Assembly (NCBI GenBank): GCA_029052615.1
Contig: JAIDIR010000177.1
Location: 1 to 5,571, forward strand
Source of the DNA: Clostridia bacterium
Lineage (GTDB): Bacteria > Bacillota > Clostridia > Christensenellales > Borkfalkiaceae
Direction: 5' to 3'
Length of the DNA stretch: 5,571 nt
In this document: positions 1 through 5,571 of the stretch, in pieces
Position numbering within the stretch: position 1 is the stretch's first letter
Layout: every line of letters starts with the position of its first letter
Made by a program: the position numbers and the translations under genes
Notes under the pieces: generated by a model
What the model was told of the DNA's origin: nothing
The model's database searches: none
The model's input: the letters and a program-made list of their open reading frames with translations, nothing else

Positions 1-12
1 GCTCGTAGATGT

Positions 13-2412
13 TTATAAGAGAGAGCTTATGCTTCTGTCAGCCGAGAAGAAGCCCGAAGCCGCTATGTTGTTGAGCGACATCTTATTCCACTTCATCTTA
101 TCCTTGACGTACAAGTCGGAAATCTGATGCTGAGTTCTGCTGTACGAAACGAAGTCCGCCATACACATATAAGGGTCTGCTACGGGCGAATCGGTGAGCA
201 AGTAATTTGCCATATCCGCAAACGACTGACCGTTGAAGCCTATAATAAGCGCTTCGATAATTCTTCTCAGTCTGGGCGAGTCGTGATAGTACTTGCTTGA
301 ACTGTAACCGGCGCGCCAGATATCGTCCACCTCGTTGGATTTAAGACCGAATATGAATATATTTTCGTCGCCGACCGCCTGAGCAATTTCCACGTTAGCG
401 CCGTCGAGCGTACCAATGGTCAACGCACCGTTAATCATAAACTTCATATTGCCGGTACCGCTCGCCTCTTTACCCGCAAGCGAAATCTGCTCCGACACTT
501 CGGAAGCCGGCATAAGCTTTTCGGACATGGTGACGTTATAATCTTCCATATAAACGACGTTGAGTTTTTCGTTTATCTTGGGATTCTTCTTAATATCCGC
601 GGAAAGGAAATTGATAAGCTTTATAATCTGCTTTGCCATGGAATAACCGGGTGCCGCCTTTGCGCCGAAAATGAACGTCTTGGGTTGCATTTCCATATCG
701 GGGTTATCCTGCAAATCGAGATACAAATCGATTATATTAAGCACGTTGAGAAGCTGGCGCTTATACTCGTGCAACCTCTTTGCCTGCGTATCGAAAATGG
801 AATCGGGATTGATGACGAAGCCCTGCTTCTTTAAAGCGTAATCAACGAACTGCTTTTTCTTGATTGCTTTAATTTCTTCAAGGCGCTTAAGAACGGTTTT
901 ATCGTCCTCGAACTTCTTGAATTCGGCAAGCTGCGAGCTATCGTGAACGAAGCCGTCGCCTATACAATCGCACAAAAGCTGCGTAAGTTCGGGGTTGGAC
1001 TGGCAAAGCCATCTTCTGTAAGCAATACCGTTGGTAACGTTGCCGAATTTTTCGGGCGTGAAATCGTAGAAATCTTTAAATACGGATTTCTTTATAATTT
1101 CGCTGTGCAACGCCGCAACGCCGTTTACGCTGTGACCGCCGTAAACCGAAAGGTTTGCCATCTTGATGCGGCTGTGCTCGATAATAGACATGCGCGAAAT
1201 TTTCGCCCACTCGCCGGGGAATTTATCCCAAAGCTCTTCACACAGTCTGCGGTTGATTTCCTGAATAATCGAATGTATTCTGGGAACGATTCTTGCAACC
1301 AGATCTTCCGACCAGGTTTCAAGCGCCTCTGCAAGTACGGTGTGGTTAGTGTACGCGCAAGTCGCCGTGGTGATTGCCCACGCGTCGTCCCAGTCGTAAT
1401 AATACTCGTCGATAAGTATTCTCATGAGCTCGGGAATTGCCATCGCGGGGTGCGTATCGTTTAAGTGAATTGCCGCAAGCTTGGGCAAATCTTTTAAATT
1501 GCCGTATCTGTGACGGTGGTCGTCGACAATGTTCTGAATTGACGCAGAGCACAGGAAATACTGCTGTTTAAGTCTTAAAGACTTACCGTTCAGATGGTTA
1601 TCCGCGGGATAAAGCACCTTGGTAAGAACTTCGGCGTCGTTATCCTCGGTCATAGCCTGATAATAGTCACCCTGCGAGAAGAGCTTCATATTGAAGTCCT
1701 GCAAGGGCTTTGCTTTCCAAAGTCTTAAAACGGAAACCGCTTCGCTGTCCTTACCGGAAACCATCATATCGTAAGCAACCGCTTCGATATCCTGAGTATC
1801 CTTGTACTGAAGCTGCATTCCGTTTTCCGTCCACTGCTCCTCAACTTTGCCGTTGAAACGCACAATGAACGATTTATCCGTTCTTTGAGTAAGCCATACT
1901 TCGCCGCCGGGAAGCCACACGTCGGGAAGCTCCATCTGCCAGCCGTCTACTATCTTTTGTTTAAAAAGTCCGTATTCGTAGCGGAGCGAATAGCCCATTG
2001 CGGGATAATTGCCCGATGCGAGCGCGTCCATAAAGCACGCCGCAAGTCTGCCCAAGCCGCCATTACCTAAGCCTGCGTCGGGTTCCAGTTCGTACAATTC
2101 CTCAAGCGAGCTTCCGTAGGAAGCAACTGCCTTTGCAAACGCGTCGGTAGCGCTTAAGTTGTATAAACTGTTTTTCAGGGAGCGTCCCAGAAGGAACTCC
2201 ATGCACAAATAATAAACCTTTTTTGCACGCTTTGCTTTGCACTTTTTTTGGAAATGTTGTCTCTTTTCGAGTAAGATATCTCTTACGCACATGACAACAG
2301 CCCTATAAAGTTGTTCTTTGGAAGCTTCGGTAGGCGCAACGCCGTAATACCTTGAAAGTTTTCCCTTTACAAGATCCTTGACTTCCTTTTCGGTAATAGC
2401 CGTAATGCTCAT
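13..2412 (-). CDS. glgP: glycogen/alpha-glucan phosphorylase (GT35, PLP-dependent)
   Basis: GlgP cleaves terminal alpha-1,4-linked glucose from glycogen with inorganic phosphate, giving glucose-1-phosphate, and uses pyridoxal phosphate as cofactor. The 799 residues span the family: YYLCMEFLLGRSL (67-79), EPDAGLGNGGLGRLAACFMD (110-129), LNDTHPAMAIPELMR (317-331), the active-site YTNHTVLAEALETW (354-367), VTNGIAYRRWL (459-469), AKRLHEYKRQLLN (544-556) with Lys545 and Arg546 at the phosphate-binding positions, and EASGTGNMKFMINGALTIGT (649-668), in which Lys657 is the PLP-binding lysine. The N-terminus lacks the phosphorylated regulatory segment of animal enzymes. All key residues seem intact, so the enzyme should be active. 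It ends in FFSADRSISSLL, several residues before the usual family end, which normally continues to an Ile-Trp or Ile-Tyr (see findings). Phosphorylases cannot be split confidently into glycogen and maltodextrin types by sequence; the operon argues for glycogen. It is the last gene in the window, 23 bases after glgA. Confidence 0.96.
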   Translation of the reverse strand: MSITAITEKEVKDLVKGKLSRYYGVAPTEASKEQLYRAVVMCVRDILLEKRQHFQKKCKAKRAKKVYYLCMEFLLGRSLKNSLYNLSATDAFAKAVASYGSSLEELYELEPDAGLGNGGLGRLAACFMDALASGNYPAMGYSLRYEYGLFKQKIVDGWQMELPDVWLPGGEVWLTQRTDKSFIVRFNGKVEEQWTENGMQLQYKDTQDIEAVAYDMMVSGKDSEAVSVLRLWKAKPLQDFNMKLFSQGDYYQAMTEDNDAEVLTKVLYPADNHLNGKSLRLKQQYFLCSASIQNIVDDHRHRYGNLKDLPKLAAIHLNDTHPAMAIPELMRILIDEYYYDWDDAWAITTATCAYTNHTVLAEALETWSEDLVARIVPRIHSIIQEINRRLCEELWDKFPGEWAKISRMSIIEHSRIKMANLSVYGGHSVNGVAALHSEIIKKSVFKDFYDFTPEKFGNVTNGIAYRRWLCQSNPELTQLLCDCIGDGFVHDSSQLAEFKKFEDDKTVLKRLEEIKAIKKKQFVDYALKKQGFVINPDSIFDTQAKRLHEYKRQLLNVLNIIDLYLDLQDNPDMEMQPKTFIFGAKAAPGYSMAKQIIKLINFLSADIKKNPKINEKLNVVYMEDYNVTMSEKLMPASEVSEQISLAGKEASGTGNMKFMINGALTIGTLDGANVEIAQAVGDENIFIFGLKSNEVDDIWRAGYSSSKYYHDSPRLRRIIEALIIGFNGQSFADMANYLLTDSPVADPYMCMADFVSYSRTQHQISDLYVKDKMKWNKMSLNNIAASGFFSADRSISSLL

Positions 2413-2417
2413 TATAT

Positions 2418-2423
2418 TCTCCT
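2418..2423 (-). promoter_or_regulatory. ribosome binding site of glgP
   Basis: The minus strand reads AGGAGA, five bases before the ATG at 2412 and inside the 23-base gap after the glgA stop. This near-consensus Shine-Dalgarno sequence supports the chosen glgP start, whose product MSITAITEKEVK leads directly into the phosphorylase N-terminal region. Confidence 0.82.
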
Positions 2424-2435
2424 GATAACGTAAAA

Positions 2436-3959
2436 TTATTTAAGCATTTCCAAGTACAGAGCCTCGTATTCCTTAGCCGACTTATTCCAGCTGAAATCGG
2501 ACGTAGCCGCTCTGTATCTGAGTTTTGCCCATTCTTTTTTGTTTTTATAATCTTCTACCGCTTTTCTTATGACGTACAGCATATCGTGCGCGTTGTAATT
2601 TGCAAACGTATAGCCGTTTTCAAGCGGTTTGATACTGTCGTAAAGACCGCCCGTCTCCCTTACGATGGGAACGGTCGCGTATCTGCACGCAATCATCTGC
2701 GAAAGTCCACAAGGTTCGGACTTGGAAGGCATTAAGAAAATATCCGAGCCCGAGTAAATCTTTCTGGAAAGGTCGCCGTTGAACACGATATTCGCACTGA
2801 CCTTATCGGGGTATCTTCTTGCCAGGTCGCGGAAGTACGATTCGTACTGGTAATCGCCCGTGCCGAGAATGACGAGCTGTACGTCGTCCTGCAGCACTTC
2901 CTCTATAACGTTGGTTACAAGGTCAAGTCCCTTATGCGAAACCAGACGCGAAATCATAGATATAATCGGCGTATCGGGCTTTTCGGGAAGGTTGAGCATC
3001 TTCTGAAGCTCTTTCTTGCACACCGCCTTGCCCGTCATATCGTCAGGCGTGAAATTAGCAAACAGGTGACTATCCAGCTCGCAGTTATAGCCCTTATCGT
3101 CGATACCGTTTAAAATTCCGCGCAGCTTGAACTGGTTGTTCCTTATGATGGGGTCGAGACCATGCGCAAAGTAAGCGTCCTTAATCTCATCCGCATACTT
3201 GGGGCTGACGGTCGAGAAACGCTCGCTGACCTCGATTGCGCCCTTCATAAGGTTTATGGAATTATTGTACTCGACGAGATACTGGTACTTTCCGTAAATG
3301 TCGAACAGCGACGACAGAATATCCAGCGAATACTGCCCCTGATATTCTATGTTATGAATTGTGAAAAGGGAACGGATAAACTGGTATTCCTGCCTGAAAC
3401 AGTAGTTTGTTTTAAGGTAAATCGCGGCGAGCGCAGCCTGCCAGTCGTGGCAATGCATAACCTCGGGATAGAAATTGAGGAAAGGCATAATTTCAAGTAC
3501 CGCTCTCGAGAAGAACGCAAACCTTTCACCGTCGTCGAAATATCCGTAGCAACCGGGGCGCTTGAAGTAAAATTCGTTGTCGATAAAGTAGAAAATTACC
3601 CCTTCCTTTTCGTAAGAAAAGACGCCGCAGTACTGATTACGCCAAGCGAGATGAACGTACAGATTGCCGAGATACGTAAATTTGTCCCTGAACTCCTTTT
3701 TGATATCCGAGTAGAGAGGAATTACCACCCTGACGTCAAACTTGCCCGTCTTGGCAAGCGCGGTTGAAAGCGAGCCGATAACCTCGGCAAGACCGCCCGT
3801 CTGTATGAAAGGCGTTGCCTCCGAAGCGACGAAAAGAATTTTCTTTTTATCTTCCGGCTTTACCGCCGCCGTTTTTGTCACTTTCTTTTCGGCTGCGGGC
3901 GCACTCGTTTTCGCCGCAGTGGTTTTAGTCGTTGTCTTTTTGGTAGTTGAAGCAGCCAT
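2436..3959 (-). CDS. glgA: glycogen synthase (ADP-glucose alpha-1,4-glucosyltransferase, GT5)
   Basis: GlgA moves glucose from ADP-glucose to the non-reducing end of an alpha-1,4-glucan in the cytoplasm. The 507 residues exceed the usual roughly 475-490 because of a 39-residue Lys/Thr/Ala-rich N-terminal tail. The GT5 catalytic domain then begins with KKILFVASEATPFIQTGGLA (39-58), where Gln53 stands at the position of the ADP-glucose-binding Lys in the classical KTGGL motif. HCHDWQAALA (169-178) is the conserved His-Asp-Trp motif, and GILNGID (281-287) marks the interdomain region. SRLVSHKGLDLV (337-348) supplies Arg338 and Lys343, equivalent to E. coli Arg300 and Lys305. PSKSEPCGLSQ (411-421) carries Glu415, matching the catalytic-region Glu377 of E. 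coli, followed by RETGGLYDSI (434-443). The start is fixed by a ribosome binding site and the lack of any other in-frame Met before the core. Its place between glgD and glgP fits its role. Confidence 0.96.
   Translation of the reverse strand: MAASTTKKTTTKTTAAKTSAPAAEKKVTKTAAVKPEDKKKILFVASEATPFIQTGGLAEVIGSLSTALAKTGKFDVRVVIPLYSDIKKEFRDKFTYLGNLYVHLAWRNQYCGVFSYEKEGVIFYFIDNEFYFKRPGCYGYFDDGERFAFFSRAVLEIMPFLNFYPEVMHCHDWQAALAAIYLKTNYCFRQEYQFIRSLFTIHNIEYQGQYSLDILSSLFDIYGKYQYLVEYNNSINLMKGAIEVSERFSTVSPKYADEIKDAYFAHGLDPIIRNNQFKLRGILNGIDDKGYNCELDSHLFANFTPDDMTGKAVCKKELQKMLNLPEKPDTPIISMISRLVSHKGLDLVTNVIEEVLQDDVQLVILGTGDYQYESYFRDLARRYPDKVSANIVFNGDLSRKIYSGSDIFLMPSKSEPCGLSQMIACRYATVPIVRETGGLYDSIKPLENGYTFANYNAHDMLYVIRKAVEDYKNKKEWAKLRYRAATSDFSWNKSAKEYEALYLEMLK
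3843..3959 (-). other. Lys/Thr/Ala-rich N-terminal tail of GlgA
   Basis: The first 39 residues of GlgA contain 10 Thr, 10 Lys and 9 Ala, with only three acidic residues, giving a net charge near +7. The pattern is TTKKTTTKTTAAKT followed by a similar but more acidic stretch. There is no hydrophobic segment, so it is not a signal peptide or membrane anchor, and it is probably disordered. It precedes the normal family start (KKILFVASE). Its function is unknown; contact with glycogen, nucleic acid or a partner protein is only a guess. Confidence 0.85.
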
Positions 3960-3965
3960 TATTTA

Positions 3966-3972
3966 TCCCCCT
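3966..3972 (-). promoter_or_regulatory. ribosome binding site of glgA
   Basis: The minus strand reads AGGGGGA, six bases before the ATG at 3959. It supports translation from this ATG and therefore the reality of the low-complexity tail at the front of GlgA. The run of five G resembles the glgD site and differs from the AGGAGA used by glgP. Confidence 0.78.
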
Positions 3973-3987
3973 GTTCTGCCTTTAAAT

Positions 3988-5094
3988 TCAGATGCGCGAG
4001 CCCTTGTTTATGAAGTAAGGCTTTTGCTCGCAGCCCGCCAAAGTTACGCCGCCCGATATCGAGCTGTCCTTGTCGCTTACTACGTAAGAAAGGTTGCAGT
4101 CCTCACCGATAACGTTTTCGCTCATAATAATGCAGTTTTTAAGGTGCGTACCCTCGCCGACTACGACGTTGCGGAAAAGTATGCAGTTTTCAACCGTGCC
4201 CTCTATAAGGCAGCCGTCGTGAATAAGCGAATTGGTAACCTTTGCAGTTGACGTGATTTTTGCGGGAGGAGCGTCGTTTACCTTCGTGTAAACGTCTCTG
4301 TCGCCGAATATTTCCTGTCTGATCGCTTTATCGAGCAAATCCATATTGGACTTGTAGTACGACTGTAACGAATCGATATTGCTGTAATATCCGTCAAGCT
4401 TATAGCCGTAAATCTTGCCCGTCTTTATTGCGGGAAGGATTATATCCTTGGAAAAGCTGGTAAGTCCTCTTGCAATAGCCGTCTGCAAAAGGTTAAGCAA
4501 ATACGTGGTGCGCGCAACGAAAACGTTGATATAGTGCTTTCTTACGCCCTTGCCCTTTGCGTTTATGTCAATCGAATTAACCTTGCCGTCCTTATCGGTA
4601 TCAAGCATTATGTAAGAGGTGCGGTCGCCGCAATCGTGCTCGTGATATACCATAGTTATATCGGCGTTGTGTGCGGAATGCTCCTCTATTACCTTGCTGT
4701 AATCAAGCTTATACACCGCGTCGCTGTCGGCAAGCACTACGAAATCTTCCTTTGCCTTTTTAAGGAACGCCGTCGTGCCCTTTAACGCCTCAAGCCTGTT
4801 CTGATAGAGCACTTCGCTCTCGTCGCTGTAGGGAGGCAACAAAATCAAACCGCCTTCCTTTCTTGCAAGATCCCACTCCTTGCCGGAGCCGAGATGGTCC
4901 ATAAGCGACTGGTAATTATTTTTGGTGAGCATACCCACGGTGGTGATGCCCGAGTTTACCATATTGGAAAGGACGAAATCCACAAGACGGTATCTTCCGC
5001 CGTAAGGAATCGAGCCTTTCGACCTTACCTTCGTAAGTTCTGCTGCGTTGTCATCGTTAATACTTGTAAAAATTACGCCTACTGTCGAAGCCAT
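3988..5094 (-). CDS. glgD: GlgD, GlgC-like subunit of ADP-glucose pyrophosphorylase
   Basis: GlgD is the non-catalytic or weakly catalytic paralogue of GlgC in Bacillota; it forms a hetero-oligomer with GlgC that is more active than GlgC alone. The protein has 368 residues, the usual GlgD length. Near the N-terminus it lacks the GlgC glycine-rich nucleotide loop and has instead Ser-Ile-Asn-Asp-Asp-Asn (11-16), followed by the GlgD-type IPYGGRYRLVDFVLSNMVNS (29-48) and HLGSGKEWDLARKEGGL (67-83). Residues 116-132 include ADSDAVYKLDY, which aligns with the GlgC GDHxYKMDY catalytic segment. YYSNIDSLQSYYKSNMDLL (237-255) ends the catalytic fold, and about 278-350 form left-handed beta-helix hexapeptide repeats. 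The start at 5094 is chosen because MASTVGVIF fits the family N-terminus and has a strong ribosome binding site. An upstream Met at 5142 would add 16 atypical residues and overlap glgC. It sits 13 bases after glgC and ends in TGA. Confidence 0.95.
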   Translation of the reverse strand: MASTVGVIFTSINDDNAAELTKVRSKGSIPYGGRYRLVDFVLSNMVNSGITTVGMLTKNNYQSLMDHLGSGKEWDLARKEGGLILLPPYSDESEVLYQNRLEALKGTTAFLKKAKEDFVVLADSDAVYKLDYSKVIEEHSAHNADITMVYHEHDCGDRTSYIMLDTDKDGKVNSIDINAKGKGVRKHYINVFVARTTYLLNLLQTAIARGLTSFSKDIILPAIKTGKIYGYKLDGYYSNIDSLQSYYKSNMDLLDKAIRQEIFGDRDVYTKVNDAPPAKITSTAKVTNSLIHDGCLIEGTVENCILFRNVVVGEGTHLKNCIIMSENVIGEDCNLSYVVSDKDSSISGGVTLAGCEQKPYFINKGSRI

Positions 5095-5101
5095 TTTTAT
5101 T

Positions 5102-5109
5102 TCCCCCTT
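5102..5109 (-). promoter_or_regulatory. ribosome binding site of glgD, overlapping the glgC stop
   Basis: On the minus strand the sequence reads AAGGGGGA, seven bases before the ATG at 5094. Its first two bases are the last two of the glgC TAA stop. This site decides the glgD start at 5094 over an in-frame upstream Met at 5142, and the overlap suggests coupled translation of the two pyrophosphorylase subunits. Confidence 0.8.
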
Positions 5110-5571
5110 ATACGTTCTTATCCACGATTTCGCCTGCGGCAACCTTACCTCCGTCGGAAACGGAAATACCTCTGCCGAGAACTGTTATGCCGTTGGTTTT
5201 GCCTTCGACTTTCATAGCTTCGTCCTTAGCTGCGCCAACGACGGCGTTTTTACCTACGGTTACTTCCTCGTCGATAATCGAGTAGTTTATCTTGGCGCCC
5301 GCCTTTACGACGATATTGCCCATAAGCACGCTGTCTTTTACAACCGCGCCCTTTTCGATTACGCAGTCGGTGCCGATTACGGAATTTATAACGCTGCCTT
5401 CAACTTCGCAACCGTTGGCTATCATAGAGTTGGACACCTCGCCCGTTACGTACGCGGGAGGCGCAAGCGGACTGCGCGAATGAATCACTCTGTCGCTGTC
5501 GCGCAGCTCGAAATTTGGAACGGTGCCGAGCAAATCCATATTTGCTTCCAGAAGAGAGGTTATCGTACCGA
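5108..5571 (-). CDS. glgC: glucose-1-phosphate adenylyltransferase (ADP-glucose pyrophosphorylase) catalytic subunit, C-terminal part
   Basis: GlgC makes ADP-glucose and pyrophosphate from ATP and glucose-1-phosphate, the committed step of bacterial glycogen synthesis, in the cytoplasm. The frame is open to the right edge, so the start and the whole nucleotidyltransferase active site are missing; 153 residues plus a TAA stop remain. The fragment opens with Gly-Thr-Ile-Thr-Ser-Leu-Leu-Glu-Ala-Asn-Met-Asp-Leu-Leu, the conserved GlgC segment that ends the catalytic domain. Residues about 38-113 are hexapeptide repeats of a left-handed beta-helix (for example VINSVIGTDCVIEKGAVV), used in these enzymes for oligomer contacts and allostery. 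The tail, TVLGRGISVSDGGKVAAGEI, matches the usual GlgC C-terminus. An internal Met at 5539 lies inside the conserved segment and is not the start. The stop codon overlaps the glgD ribosome binding site, so translation of the two subunits may be coupled. Subunit identity rests on the C-terminal signature and the position before glgD. Confidence 0.93.
   Translation of the reverse strand, partial: GTITSLLEANMDLLGTVPNFELRDSDRVIHSRSPLAPPAYVTGEVSNSMIANGCEVEGSVINSVIGTDCVIEKGAVVKDSVLMGNIVVKAGAKINYSIIDEEVTVGKNAVVGAAKDEAMKVEGKTNGITVLGRGISVSDGGKVAAGEIVDKNV

Larger units (their letters stand above)
13..5571 (-). other. glycogen operon segment glgC-glgD-glgA-glgP
   Basis: Four genes run in the same direction with gaps of only 13, 28 and 23 bases, each gap carrying a purine-rich ribosome binding site and no room for a terminator. 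This supports one transcript. The order is that of the known Bacillus subtilis glgBCDAP operon, so glgB may lie upstream beyond the right edge, which is inference. The gene set combines ADP-glucose production, chain elongation and phosphorolysis. Promoter, leader and terminator are not in the window. Confidence 0.88.

Noticed and set aside
1..12. Terminator or next gene after glgP
   Set aside because: Only 12 bases are present after the stop; no hairpin or start can be judged from them.
943..1464. Plus-strand open frame of 173 codons antisense to glgP
   Set aside because: It lies wholly within the strongly conserved phosphorylase coding region, has no recognisable domain, and is the kind of antisense frame produced by the codon use of the real gene.
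3162..4251. Two overlapping plus-strand open frames (201 and 169 codons) antisense to glgA and to the 3' part of glgD
   Set aside because: They mirror conserved GlgA and GlgD codons, overlap each other, and show no family motif. The hydrophobic stretch in the second is the reverse complement of the Lys/Thr/Ala-rich tail codons, not a membrane segment.
5095..5142. Longer glgD start at 5142
   Set aside because: It would add MPQAKSWIRTYKGEIK, which does not resemble a GlgD N-terminus, would overlap the end of glgC by 35 bases, and would ignore the strong ribosome binding site just before the ATG at 5094.
5537..5539. ATG at 5539 as the start of a short separate gene
   Set aside because: The frame is open upstream to the window edge, and the residues before it (GTITSLLEAN) continue the conserved GlgC segment, so this is an internal methionine of a gene cut by the window.
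13..5571. A novel system hidden in the operon
   Set aside because: Every stretch is covered by a recognisable glycogen gene or a gap of at most 28 bases, and I saw no inserted domain, extra small gene or unexplained repeat apart from the GlgA tail.

Overview
The window is one block of a bacterial glycogen-metabolism operon, with every gene on the minus strand. Read in the direction of transcription (high to low coordinates) it holds the 3' end of glgC (ADP-glucose pyrophosphorylase, catalytic subunit), then complete glgD (GlgC-like paralogue subunit), glgA (ADP-glucose glycogen synthase, GT5) and glgP (glycogen phosphorylase, GT35). I see no RNA gene, mobile element, CRISPR array, attachment site or origin, and no gap between genes longer than 28 bases.

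Organism: a separate glgD next to glgC is characteristic of Bacillota, and the order glgC-glgD-glgA-glgP matches the known Bacillus subtilis glgBCDAP operon. The clostridial-looking GlgA motifs, strong purine-rich Shine-Dalgarno sites and a G+C content that looks mid-to-high 40s percent by eye (not computed) suggest a Clostridia-type gut or anaerobic lineage. The placement below phylum is inference.

Layout (minus strand): 5571-5108 glgC C-terminal 153 residues (the 5' part lies beyond the right edge); a 13-base gap containing the glgD ribosome binding site; 5094-3988 glgD; a 28-base gap; 3959-2436 glgA; a 23-base gap; 2412-13 glgP. Only 12 bases follow the glgP stop. No promoter or terminator is visible, so both operon ends lie outside the window. 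A branching enzyme (glgB) and debranching enzyme are not in the window.

How the genes work together: GlgC/GlgD make ADP-glucose from glucose-1-phosphate and ATP, GlgA adds that glucose to the growing alpha-1,4-glucan, and GlgP releases glucose-1-phosphate from the same polymer. Synthesis and breakdown are therefore transcribed together.

This is mostly an ordinary, well-known operon. Four details deserve a second look: a 39-residue Lys/Thr/Ala-rich tail on GlgA; Gln in place of the usual Lys in the GlgA KTGGL motif; an early-looking GlgP C-terminus whose other reading frame resembles the missing family tail; and a GlgD that keeps a GlgC-like Asp-x-Val-Tyr-Lys motif. I found nothing that supports a previously undescribed system.
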